A stretch of DNA of 64,000 bases from Takakia lepidozioides (lineage: Eukaryota > Streptophyta > Takakiopsida > Takakiales > Takakiaceae), in the NCBI GenBank assembly GCA_030704615.1, contig CM060732.1, forward strand, positions 18,538,001-18,602,000, in the 5' to 3' direction. A program made the position numbers and the translations under genes. The notes below the pieces were generated by a model. The model did no database searches and had not been told where the DNA came from. It saw only the letters and a program-made list of their open reading frames with translations. Numbering within the stretch: the first letter of the stretch is position 1; every line of letters starts with the position of its first letter. Shown here piece by piece: positions 31,011 through 41,331 of the stretch.

Positions 31011-33240
31011 CTATCCCAAGCAGTGTGGACACAACCAATCTCCGTCAGGAACCTTCTCAAGAGGTGGTGTCAAGCATCCCATATGCCAACCCCTTGAGCA
31101 TCGATCACACACCAGCATGGTGGCTGCCCCTTTGGCAGACCCACAGAGCATGCACCTCAAACCTGCAGGTACCACTGCCAAGTTTGGGTCAACTCTGCCA
31201 TCGACATTGGGAAGGTGACATGGCGCACAATTACGCACATGGTCTTTCCAAGTCATGCCATCCCGACCCTCCAAGATCAGGACCCCTGAGGGCAACACCT
31301 CTCGAACCCTCAGAATAACACGCCCTGCAGTAACATCCAGAGTCGTAGGAGCAGTCTGCTGCAAATAAACATAGTCACCAGGGCTAAACCTCCGAACCCC
31401 AGGACGATATCCTCCACCACGTATAGTGGCATACCTCAACGTATCACGGTGCTGTGCAATGGCAAGGTTCTCAAAAGCCATGGGCATGACTTTCTTGAAC
31501 AACTCTGCACGCTGATCACATGCACGTACCCACACGTCCGGATCGTCAAGGTTAAGGACTTGAGCAGTGTCCCTACGAATGGCTGCAGGCAAATCCGGCT
31601 CTCGGCCAAAGAGAAGGAAATATGGTGAGAAGGAGGCAAGTGATGCTTGTTTGCTGAACCTGTAGCCCATGGCTAACCAAGGAACCTGAAGATCCCAATC
31701 TCCTAGGTGTCCCTTCTGCAAGCCATACTTGCGCAAACCCCTCTTCACCGTCTGAACAACTCTCTCTGCTAAGCCATCGGCCTCAGGATGATCCCGAGAA
31801 GTGGTGCGGTGGTCTATCAAGGCTTTATCACACAAAGCCTGAAACTCCCCCAAGAACTCTCTCCCTTGGTCCGTGAGTACCTCAGCTGGAGCACCAAATC
31901 GGCTAAGCACACGATCCAAGAATGCATACGCAGCCCCCTCACTAGCCTTGTCAGGCAATGGAACCAACTCAATCCACTTGGAGAAGTGCTCCACCATCAC
32001 CAACACATATCTGTGGTGGCGCATAGTCAGTGGCAACGGTCCTGCGAAGTCAAGACTCCACCTGTAGCCCAATCCCATGATTGGTAAAGGATGCAACTGT
32101 GGTGTAGGGGCGTTGAATGAAGCACGCACCCTGTCACACACCATGCACCTAGCCACAAACTGTTGCACCTCTGTATGCATACCACGCCACCAATACTGCC
32201 CCTGCAGTAAACTGTGAGTGCGTCGCACTCCAAAATGCCCCAACTCCTCATGGGCATGCCGCACTAACCGTGCACGCTGTGTGGGGTGAGGCACAATCCT
32301 CACCCGACCATCCTCCCACACTCGAAGTAGGTGTATCCCCTCCCACTTGAACCTCTTGGCTCGTTGCAGGATCCGATCCCTCTCCCTGGCAGTCACAATG
32401 GCTGCCGTGTCTCCCGTGCGGAGGTAGTCCAACACAGCCGAATCCTCATGTATATCTCTGGCACCACCTAGCTCATCACTAGCCTCAGGGTCCTCAGACA
32501 CTCCGTCTACAGTCATCCCTGTTGTAGGTCCAATCTGACCTCCCGATGCCAAGATACACAAAAATGCAGATGCGTGCCATCCCGGCACCATCTCCTCGTC
32601 CGTCTCACCATGCCACCGAGCTCCAGTGTCATCCTGCTGGCTCATGCATGGATTGCGACTCAATCCATCCGCATCCCGATTGACCAAACCCGGTCGATGC
32701 ACAACCTGAAAGTCATACTCCTGGAGTATAAGTGCCCACCGTGCAAGCTTCCCCGTAAGCTTGTCTGACTCCATCAACCACTTGAGTGGCTGGTGATCCG
32801 TGACAAGGGTGAAAAGATTGCCGTATAGATAGCACCTGAAGTGTGCCACGGCCCACACTGCAGCTAAGCACTCTCCCTCATATGAGCTGTACTTAGCCTC
32901 TGCAGCGTTGTTCGAGCGGCTAGCGTAAGCCACTACGAACTCTCTTCCCTCATCATCCACCTGTGTGAGCACCGCTCCAAGCCCCAGCATGCTCCAATCC
33001 GTATGCAGCTGAAAGGGACGCCCCCTGATAGGTCGTCTCAAGATAGGCGCCGAGGTCAACCTCGCCTTGAGCTCTTGAAAAGCTCGTTCCTGCTCATCTT
33101 CCCACTGCCACTCCTGGTCCACCTTGGTCAGCTTGGTTAGAGCCTTTGCAATGGTACTAAATCCCTTGACAAACCGTCTATAATAGTTTGCCAACCCCAT
33201 GAAAGCTCGAACTCGGCTCACATCCGTGGGGCGTGGAATT
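31011..33240 (-). CDS. Gypsy RNase H, DDE integrase and C-terminal PHD finger
   Basis: Open from about 33,240 to the stop at 31,011; the frame at 33,221 gives 736 residues. RT thumb: VRAFMGLANYYRRFVKGFS. RNase H: FQLHTDWSMLGLGAVLTQ, SYEGECLAAVWAV and TDHQPLKWL, ending VNRDADGLSRNP. Integrase H2C2 finger: HEELGH (about 320) to CMVCDRV (about 360). Catalytic D at SLDFAGPL (about 391), D at VLTDQGREF (about 451), E at ADGLAERVV (about 485). At residues 688-734 is a C4HC3 PHD finger (CMLC...CDRC...HMGC...CPHC) with the usual PPLEKVPDGDWLC end. PHD fingers read histone H3 tails, and chromodomains sit at this position in chromoviruses. It is one base out of frame with the RT upstream. Confidence 0.9.
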
Positions 33241-33253
33241 TGTGCAATGGCCT

Positions 33254-34144
33254 CTACCTTAGTCTGCTGTACCCCAATCCTCCAGGATATATCATGTGAC
33301 CCAGATACTCAATCTGGTTGTGGAAAAACTTGCACTTCCCCGGATGCAACTTCAATCCGTGCGCTCTCAAGCGCTCCAATACCACCTGAAGGTGTCTCTC
33401 ATGCTCCTCCATCGTAACACTAAAGATGATGATGTCATCTATGTAGCACCGAGCAAAGTCCACCCCTGCTAGAATCCTATCCATGACTCTCTGAAACTCT
33501 GCAGGAGCATTCTTAAGCCCAAATGGTAAGAACCGCCACTGATATAGGCAATCCTTGCCGTGCTCATTGATCCCCCAGAATGCCGTCTTCTGCTTGTCCG
33601 CCTCCTTGATTGGCAACTGGTGATATCCGGATCGTAAATCCAAAGTGCTAAAGGCCTTAGCATGCCCGATGGCATCAAAGATCTCCTCTGGTGTTGGCAT
33701 GGCATACTTATCGGACTTGGTCTGACGATTTACAGGCCGGTAATCACCGCACATACGTCTCTCCGTCCAATTGCCATAGACATCCTTCTTGGCTGGCATC
33801 ACTGTGGCTGAAGCATACTCTCCACCAGAGAGCTCCACCAAACCTGCCTCCCAGAGATCTTGAGTCCTCATCTGAATCAAAGACCTCTCCATGTCACTGT
33901 ATCTATAGGGTCTCCGAAAGATTGGCGTGTCAGTGGCCAACTCAATACGGATCTCTTGACCCTTCAGTGCTCCCAAGTCCTTCAAACTGAAGGCAAAGCA
34001 ATTCCTGTAAGCCCTCAGGAACCGCCGTATACGTCGTCTCTCTCCTCCGGTGACAATGGGTCCAATGTCAGGCTCCCAATTGTCCTCCGTAACTGCAACC
34101 TTAAGTCCAGTGGGCTTAGAGGTAGAGGACGCGTCCCGTGGTTG
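33254..34144 (-). CDS. Gypsy reverse transcriptase, same frame as the methyltransferase
   Basis: The frame is open directly after the UAG at 34,147-34,145. A linker (TEDNWEPDIGPIVTGGERRR) leads to the RT. RT blocks: [69 protein letters not shown] and the catalytic CYIDDIIIFS. It ends in IEYLGHMIYPGGLG, then runs into a stop because of a one-base loss at a GGGG run near 33,262. The following RNase H is in the next frame. It has no methionine of its own near the start, which fits synthesis as a downstream extension of the methyltransferase. Confidence 0.9.
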   Translation of the reverse strand, partial: QPRDASSTSKPTGLKVAVTEDNWEPDIGPIVTGGERRRIRRFLRAYRNCFAFSLKDLGALKGQEIRIELATDTPIFRRPYRYSDMERSLIQMRTQDLWEAGLVELSGGEYASATVMPAKKDVYGNWTERRMCGDYRPVNRQTKSDKYAMPTPEEIFDAIGHAKAFSTLDLRSGYHQLPIKEADKQKTAFWGINEHGKDCLYQWRFLPFGLKNAPAEFQRVMDRILAGVDFARCYIDDIIIFSVTMEEHERHLQVVLERLRAHGLKLHPGKCKFFHNQIEYLGHMIYPGGLGYSRLR

Positions 34145-34156
34145 CTATGTTGCAAC
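34139..34156 (-). promoter_or_regulatory. Putative stop-codon read-through site (UAG CAA CCA)
   Basis: On the coding strand the methyltransferase frame ends GCA ACA TAG CAA CCA CGG and the same frame continues into RT. UAG-CAR-YYA is the tobacco mosaic virus type context known to promote read-through in plants. UAG CAA CCA matches all six downstream positions. Function is inferred from context only. Confidence 0.55.
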
Positions 34157-35443
34157 CTCTTGAGCAGTACTCCCTGCCTGCTCAGTCAATGACAAGGCCT
34201 CATCCTGCCCCATCATCTCATCCTTGAGGACCTCCTCAACCCGAGAAGAATCCCCAACCTCATCCATCACAGCCGCCTTGGCTGCCAACTCCCTCTGAAC
34301 CTCGAGCACCTCCCACGTGTGCCATGGATGCATGCACCCCGTGGTCCTCACATGCTCGCCCCCACTCACTGCCTGTACCGTCTCGGTAGGCAGAGAGACC
34401 ATTGAGGGAAGTGTACTCCGCACTCTGCGTTGCTCAGCCAGAGCCAAGCTGATAATCCAGGTCAAGCAATTGAGATCCATTGCTTGCCCCAACACTTGAC
34501 GACGTGATGCCTCAGAAAGAGACGACACCGCCGTGGTACCAGTGGTAAAACCCATTGCCCGCTCACGCTCGTCAGCATTAGGCTCCACTAACTGCTGCAA
34601 CTGAGCATCCCACAGGAGGCCAGGTCCACTATCCCGGAAAGCATGCGATCCTGGGAAGCTGAGCAGTGTAGGTAATGCTGCTCGTGGTTGACCCACCTTG
34701 TTGACCACTGCCAAAGGCGAACGGTCATCGTGTCTCACACGTTGAGACTGCCTCCCTGTGTCCAGAATGTTATCCACTGTGAGATGTGCTGGCCGCTGCA
34801 CCCCATCAAATGCACGCTTGAGCAGTGCGGGTGGCATCAAGTTAGTCCACCATAGCCGTGGACGATGAGCCCGTGACCCCACTGTAGCTGCATCTAGCAA
34901 CACTGCTGACCCAAGCCACGACCGGACTTGATGCACACTGGCCATCACCCTGGCCCGAGAATCGCCCATCAGTGGCACATTCTCCAAGATGTATGCTGGA
35001 GATACAGCTTGATGAAGCTGCAAGTGGCGCAAAACCCGCACCATCTCCCAAAACAGACCCGACCTCGAGTCTCGCAATCCATTGCCATGCCCGGCTGATG
35101 AATGCCCTTGGCAGGGCCAACCTGCCACTACCAGATCAATGGAGCCAACCCGCTCCAAATCCTGCGCCCCCAGCAACGAAATGTCTGCTGGCAAGGCCTG
35201 CTGATATCCACGAATTGCAGACACCGACAACAACTCAGGGTACCGCTGCACCAACTGAGCAACATGGCGAAGTGAAACGCGTCGTGCAGTCTCATCCCTC
35301 TCCACATACAGGTAACGCCGAACTCGTACACCTGCCTGTAACACAGCAGCCAATCCGGTGCTGATCCCGCCAAACAAGTCCAGAAGACAAATGCCTTCAT
35401 CCGGATACTGCCACACAATAGGTGTGGTGTCCAATGGAGACAA
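34145..35443 (-). CDS. DNMT3-like DNA (cytosine-5) methyltransferase domain inside gypsy pol
   Basis: About 432 codons as read from 35,443; as part of a polyprotein it has no separate start. Motifs are in the canonical unpermuted order. I: LLDLFGGISTG (20-30, AdoMet binding). The acidic residue follows in YVERDE (46-51). IV: VAGWPCQGHS with catalytic Cys111. ENV (154-156, motif VI). RAHRPRLWWTNL (191-202, motif VIII). RERAMGFTTGTT to RRQVLGQAMDL (293-323, motifs IX-X). RSGLFWEMVRVL and HRPRLWWTNL resemble DNMT3 and not DCL or CMT enzymes. Plant DRM proteins have the motifs rearranged, which is not so here. All core residues look present, so it may be active. It lies between protease and RT. 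Confidence 0.88.
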   Translation of the reverse strand: MSPLDTTPIVWQYPDEGICLLDLFGGISTGLAAVLQAGVRVRRYLYVERDETARRVSLRHVAQLVQRYPELLSVSAIRGYQQALPADISLLGAQDLERVGSIDLVVAGWPCQGHSSAGHGNGLRDSRSGLFWEMVRVLRHLQLHQAVSPAYILENVPLMGDSRARVMASVHQVRSWLGSAVLLDAATVGSRAHRPRLWWTNLMPPALLKRAFDGVQRPAHLTVDNILDTGRQSQRVRHDDRSPLAVVNKVGQPRAALPTLLSFPGSHAFRDSGPGLLWDAQLQQLVEPNADERERAMGFTTGTTAVSSLSEASRRQVLGQAMDLNCLTWIISLALAEQRRVRSTLPSMVSLPTETVQAVSGGEHVRTTGCMHPWHTWEVLEVQRELAAKAAVMDEVGDSSRVEEVLKDEMMGQDEALSLTEQAGSTAQEVAT

Positions 35444-36515
35444 TTGAGGTGGTCCTGGTGCAATCCCACACTCTCCTCCTCTCCTGACGGTACAAAAGCC
35501 TCCACCCAGGCTTGTTGCACCCGTCGATCAGCATCCCGCTGCAAATCCTTGCTCGTGCCCCACAATGGAGTCTGAGCAACCATGGTAGGCAACTCCGCCA
35601 TACCATACATGTCATCCTGCTCTCCCGGAGGTGGTACATCCTCTGAATGAGCATTGCCCTCAAGCAACTCTCTAGGCCAACTCACTGCCGCTGTGAATGC
35701 TGCTAGTGTCGGCATCTTGCCTCGCTGGGCAACCGCAACTCCTCCTATGAACGTCACAGGGAGCTGCACACGCCGGCCCTCCCCTGACTGCCATGCAGGC
35801 CTATAGGAAGCTGACTCCTCCCAAAAATCCAGGGTGAAGCCCATGGGGTACAACACTGCCCCACCAACCAGGACATCGTATGAGACTGCGTCTGTCACAA
35901 TGGCCTTGGCTCGCATCACTGAGCCATCTGTAGGGTGATCCGGCCGTAGTCTGATAGCCAACTCACGCCGTGTCATGCCCCGAGCCTGCTCCGATCCTCC
36001 CAGAGACGTCTGTATCTGGAAAGGACAAGGCTCCATATCCGCCTCCGTGAGGCCCAAGCCTGCAATAGCAGCTCTGCCCAGCATCAATGGCTGAGCTCCC
36101 GAGTCCAACAAGACCCGCAGTGGCCGGTACCTCTTGCCTGCCGGTCCACTCAAACAGAAAATGCCATCCTGGTTGTCTAACATGACAACTCCAGGTGTCA
36201 CCATGGCGCGCTCAATGGCTGGCCTAGCTGGCAGCTCCATCAACCTGGCAGCTGCAGCTTGCCATGGCGCCGCCGTGGCAGTCTTGACCCTCAAATCCGA
36301 GGATCCCTCCGGCACTACACCTCCCACTATCTCCGCAGAAGATGAAGTAACCTCCCCACTCTCACAGAGTGTAGCTGCCAGCCTGAACACCTCAGCTGGT
36401 CTTACCCCCGGCGTCGCAATCATGGTAGCCGAGAACAATGGAGCCTGGCACACAGATGTGGCCGCTCCTAGCAGCACACTAGCTGCCGTAGCCTTGGCAA
36501 CACTAGGTAGTGGTG
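35444..36515 (-). CDS. Gypsy aspartic protease region
   Basis: The open minus-strand frame (36,477 to 35,128) contains VLLDSGAQPLMLGRAAIAGLGL, the LDSGA active site, then a second half with SYDVLVGGAVLYPMGFTLDFW. The C-terminal 105 codons of this frame overlap the methyltransferase in the wrong frame and are probably not used. The two frames merge if one base is restored at a GGG run near 35,464. Upstream it joins Gag through another one-base difference at a GGGG run near 36,530. Confidence 0.8.
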
Positions 36516-38310
36516 CTACCGTGTAGCTCTCCCCAATGGCATAGTAACCTCCGCCTCGGTAACAGTCGGGCGAGAACTAGGTGCCATGGATGGCGTCGAC
36601 ACTGTCTCCGCCAATGTGAATGACTGAGGAAGCCTAGCCTGACGGCTTGCCTCCCCACGCTGTGGATCCAACTCCACCTCTGCACCTCGTGGCTCAGGAA
36701 CTCGTGCTGCTCCTCGAGTCACGGCTGCAGCAGACTCCACCTGCACTAGTGGTAGTGCTGCTCCACACATGAATCCCATGCCTCCCATATCTCCTCCCTC
36801 AGGAGCAGGAGGTGGACCATCCGGCCTTAGAGCCGGTACCACCTGAGCTGTAGCCATGGCAGCGAGCCTCTGCTCTAGCTGCTGAAGCCGGTTGGCCATG
36901 CCTTGGTCAACACCCTGACCTCCGCGTCCTTGGCCACGTTGAGCTTGCCTTGGCCTGCACCTCGTGGCTGGCCACCTCGTCCTCTCTGGGCTGCTCCACC
37001 TCGCCCCCGGCCACCATTGTTCCTTGGAACTGGCCTGGGCGCAACTCAGGATGCAAACCATAACACTGGCCTCTCCATGCCCGTGCTTGCCACAATGCCC
37101 ACACTGCAACTGTGCAGGCTGTGCATGTGCCGGCCCTTTGCCTCCCTCTGGGCAATCCTTCTTGACATGGGGTCCTCCACATGTCCAGCACACACAATCC
37201 GCCGTTGTTGGCCAGCAAATGAAGGGAGAGACCCCTGCATCTGAGGTCCTCTCTGCCCTTCCCTGAGCTTCACCTGAGCCCCTTGTTGCCTTGAGCACGT
37301 TGAGGTAGTGGTTGGCTAGGAGCACCACTACCCCGTGGTGTCTCCTTAGCAAATCCCACATGACCACTCGTTCCTCCACCATGTTGAGCTCTATCCGCTC
37401 TGCCAGCAAAAACACATTTGCTAAGGTGAGTTGGGCCGCTTGTAGGAGAGTTGCATCCCGCACCCTTCTCCTCAGCTCCTTGTCCAATATCCCATACCAG
37501 AATTGGACTGCCTGAGCTTCCGTAACCCCTTGGGTTACATTTATCAAGCGCCTCATGCGAGTGAAAGCCTCCCTCAAGCTCTCGGTCGGCTTCCGTTGGA
37601 ACTCTTGCAAGCTCCACAACTTCTCTGTCCTCACCCCTTGGTAGTTCCCTCTCAACTCTTCGAAGAACTCCACAACAGGGTTGAAGGCAGGCACGGGTGC
37701 TAGTGCTGGTGCGGTAGTGGCTTGGGTGGATGTCGTAGCTACTGTACCACCAGTCCCACTGCTACTTGCTGAAGCTGCCGGTGCAGCGGCAGGTGTAGCC
37801 ACTGCCCTCGTGGCTCTAGTGCCCCTAGTGATGGAGACATAGTCGGGTGACCAGTACATCCTCCACTCCTCGATCTCAACCTCATGCCCCGCCTGAACTC
37901 ATGGTAATCATCCATAGGCGGCCCCTCAAGGTGCTGAAACAGCCCTTTCCATGCCATGAACGGCGTAAATAGTTGTGGATTGCGCATTTGCTGCAAATCA
38001 CACCAACTATCAAACTCTTGGATAAAATCATCCAACTCAATGGTGCCCACCGCCCCAGAGTACCTTCGTGGCCCTTGGTAGCTCCATACATCTCCTCCAT
38101 TGTGTCCCACAACAATGGCAAAGAAGAAACAACTTGCACCGCCGGTATGAGCCCTCCTGATTCACAATCCGAATCAGAACCTTCCGTGGAAGACACAGGA
38201 GGTGAAGGTGGCCTAAACCGCACACCTCGTCTCGTGTACCCACTAGTATCGCTAGTGCTCGAACCGGCACTGTCCCCAGCAACTAGTGGCACCTCCGTGT
38301 TGACACTCAA
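36516..38310 (-). CDS. Gypsy Gag with zinc knuckle, frame-broken
   Basis: Three successive frames. The first is MSVNTEVPLVAG... (38,310 onward). The second is SYQGPRRYSGAVGTIELDDF, then FIQEFDSWCDL (about 38,080-37,890). The third is EWRMYWSPDYVSITRG (37,880 to 36,516), with SLQEFQRKPTESLREAFTRM, RRLINVTQGVTEAQAVQFWY and the zinc knuckle CWTCGGPHVKKDC. Gag forms the virus-like particle and binds RNA. The break near 37,885 lies at a GGGG run. Another change around 37,000-37,100 may also exist, since parts there look out of frame. Confidence 0.78.
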
Positions 38311-38329
38311 CCGGTCATGAACATGTCCC

Positions 38330-38580
38330 TAACCCCCTCTCCACAAGGTAACCGGGTAGAGAACCTGTTGCGGCTTATGGTTTGGAATACTAAGTTCCTA
38401 ACATAGCCTACACCTGAACTTGCATGACCATGGGAATATCATGAAGATACTCCTCAAACCGCCCTCCACGAGCTTCAAAATTCGGCCTTCCAGACCAATG
38501 CCAGTCCTTAGTCCACCAGTGCCTCCACGATCAGCACAGGCCATCCCCAGGTCAACACGGGCCACCACAGACCAGCACAG
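38330..38580 (-). other. Short leader segment between Gag start and the satellite array
   Basis: Untranslated sequence of the methyltransferase gypsy. No gene or clear signal was seen. Confidence 0.4.
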
Positions 38581-38589
38581 GCCCACACA

Positions 38590-39800
38590 GCTCATTGGTC
38601 ACAGCCGTCACAGTCCCACAGGCCATTGGGCACAGCCTGTCACAGCCCCTCACAGCTCGTCACAGCCTCAAAGGCCTCAGGCACAGCCTGTCACAGCCCC
38701 TCACAGCCCGTCACAGCCCCAAAGGCCTCAGGCACGGCCTGTCACAAGCCCCTCACAGCCGTCACAGCCCCAAAGGTCATGGGCACGGCCTGTCACAGCC
38801 CCTCACAGCCCGTCACAGCCTCAAAGGCCTCAGGCACGGCCTGTCACAGCCCCTCACAGCCCGTCACAGCCCCAAAGGCCTCAGGCACGGCCTGTCACAG
38901 CCCCTCTCAGCCCGTCACAGCCCCAAGGCCATGGGCACGGCCTGTCACAGCCCCTCACAGCCCGTCACAGCCTCAAAGGCCTCAGGCACGGCCTGTCACA
39001 GCCCCTCACAGCCCGTCACAGCCGCAAAGGCCTCAGGCACGGCCTGTCACAGCCCCTCACAGCCCGTCACAGCCCCAAAGGCCTCAGGCACGGCCTGTCA
39101 CAGCCCCTCACAGCCCGTCACAGCCCCAAAGGCCATGGGCACGGCCTGTCACAGCCCCTCACAGCCCGTCACAGCCTCAAAGGCCTCAGGCACGGCCTGT
39201 CACAGCCCATCACAGCCCCAAAGGCCATGGGCACAGCCTGTCACAGCCCGTCACAGCCCCACAGGCCTCAGGGCACAGCCTGTCACAGCCCCGCACAGCC
39301 CGTCACAGCCCCAAAGCCACTGGGCACAGCCTGTCACAGCCTGACACAGCCCGTCACAGCCCCACAGGGCACAGGGCACAGCCTGTCACAGCCCATCACA
39401 GCCCATCACAGCCTCAAAGGCCTCAGGCACGGCCTGTCATAGCCCCTCACAGCCCATCACAGCCCCAAAGGCCATGGGCACAGCCTGTCACAGTCCGTCA
39501 CAGCCCCACAGGCCTCAGGGCACAGCCTATCACAGCCCCACACAGCCTGTCACAGCCCCAAAGGCCACTGGGCACAGCCTGTCACAGCCTGACACAGCCC
39601 GTCACAGCCCCACAGGGCACAGGGCACAGCCTGTCACAGCCCATCACAGCCTGTCACAGCTTGCCACAGCCTGGCACAGCCCGTCACAGCCCCAAAGGCC
39701 ACTGGGCACAGCCCGTCACAGCCCCACAGGGCACAGGGCACAGCCCATCACAGCCCATCACAGCCTGTTACAGCTTGCCATAGCCTGTCACAGCCCCACA
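38590..39800. repeat. 51-bp minisatellite in the gypsy leader
   Basis: About 20 copies of a 51-bp unit built from 10-bp blocks (cctgtcacag, cccctcacag, cccgtcacag) followed by ccccaaaggcctcaggcacgg. Later copies have variant lengths. The unit is a multiple of three without stops, so all plus-strand frames stay open for hundreds of codons; these are not genes. It lies in the long 5' leader of the minus-strand element. Confidence 0.9.
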
Positions 39801-41331
39801 CATGGCCGCCCTGGCAGTTTAGCCATTTCTCCAAGGGGTTTAGCCACGCCAAGCTAGGGTTTGTGTCTCTTGGACTCTAGGCTTCTTTCCACCGAGCTAT
39901 GGTGGCTGTGAGAAATCAACAAGGTATCCTTGCTCTTTCGGTTCCCACACACCACCATAGTAGCCCTAAGCCATGAGGTGGTTGCCACAAACCAACCCTT
40001 CTTTCTCACTTAGCCTCCCCAAACACGCCACTAAACTCAATGGCAAACAACCAAGCCCTGCTGGTTCCCAGCCCTTGTGAGCACTCATTCAAGCACTCTC
40101 ATTGGCCATAGCATCTGTCTTAGAGCCTATTCCAGCCCTCTACACCTGTTGCTTCAAGAGTTGCGCTCCCTTCAAGCTTGAAGTTGAAACCCCAACTCAC
40201 ATAGGCCCTACAAGTGCTGTTCTTTCACTCCAAGTGGAAACCAGCCCTAGACCTTCCGTTCTAGCTCTCTAAGGCTTGAAAACAAGAGCCTCAATGGGCT
40301 GAAGGCATGCTCCACACATGCCCCACTCTCACCATAAGAGAATCAGCTCATTTGCTTCATTTCTTGCACCCACAAACCTGATAATACAAGCTTCAGCAGG
40401 CTGAAAGCATGCTCTACATGCCCTACAGGGAAACCAGCCCCTTCCTTCCTTTCTTGCACTCCCACACCTAAAAGTGCAAGCCTTCACCAGGCTGATAGCA
40501 TGCTCCACACATACATTGCCCTCACATAAGGGAAGTCAGCCCTTCCCTCTTCCTTGCTTGCCCTCCAAGCTTGAAGATGGAAGCTTCAATGAGCTGAATA
40601 CATGCTCCACACATGCAACCTCTTCACACAAGAGATATCAGCCCCCTATCTTGGCTCCTTGGCTCCTTGATGCTCTCTAAGACAAGACTAAGCACTCCAT
40701 AGCCTTTGCCAAGCTCCTGAAACCCTAAGGCTTACATTTCCAGCCACAAGACACTTCTCTTGTGGTGCAAGAGCTCTTCTTCCAAGCTCTGAAACCCTAG
40801 GTGCACATTCCATGGCCTTGCCGCACCTCTTAGCTCCTGTTCCAGCCCTGCTCTCGCCATGACAAGAGCCCTCTCAATGCTGAAGCTCGAGATTGAAACC
40901 CAATCTCACCATACTCCACAAAGTGCACTGATTTGCCCCAAGCCAAATCAGCCCTTTCGCTTGGTCTTGCAATCCTTCACACAATGAAAGCTCGCATTCC
41001 CAAGTCCAGTTCTCAGCTTTGCCACCAAAGCCACTATAGCCTGCTCTTGACTGGTCCTCTTCCCAATCGTGCTTGCTCATGCATGTACACAATCTGAAAC
41101 CATCAAGGTGCTCTGGAATTACCTACAGTATGGTGCTTTCATCTCTGAAGCTGAAGATCGAATGCCAAGGTTTACCACCTCGTAACCCACATCGCCTCCG
41201 CTTCTAACAACCAAGAGCTCCACGGTGCTCCTTGCATAACAACTTGGTTTCTCTCATTCTCAAGCAAAAACCACAAGTGCTACAACTAACTCGTATCTAG
41301 CACTCATAGATACGAGCTCATCTTTCTCGAG
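39801..41331 (-). other. Long 5' leader of the methyltransferase gypsy
   Basis: Untranslated stretch of 1.5 kb between the right terminal repeat and the minisatellite. It contains about four tandem units of roughly 97 bp around gctgaaagcatgctccacac (40,296, 40,395, 40,487, 40,590). No ORF with a domain was found. Confidence 0.6.
41290..41316. other. Perfect 10-bp hairpin beside the right terminal repeat
   Basis: ctcgtatcta, a 7-base loop (gcactca) and tagatacgag, 16 bp inside the end of repeat a1, where a primer-binding site would be expected. No TGG-starting tRNA-complementary site was recognised there. Confidence 0.6.

Noticed and set aside
35128-35440. C-terminal 105 codons of the protease frame
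   Set aside because: The same bases encode the conserved motif I region of the methyltransferase in the other frame, which is the real one.
38420-39857. Three long overlapping plus-strand ORFs (249-385 codons) rich in Ser-Gln-Pro and Thr-Ala
   Set aside because: They come from a 51-bp stop-free minisatellite that keeps every plus frame open. No domain, and the unit itself explains the length.
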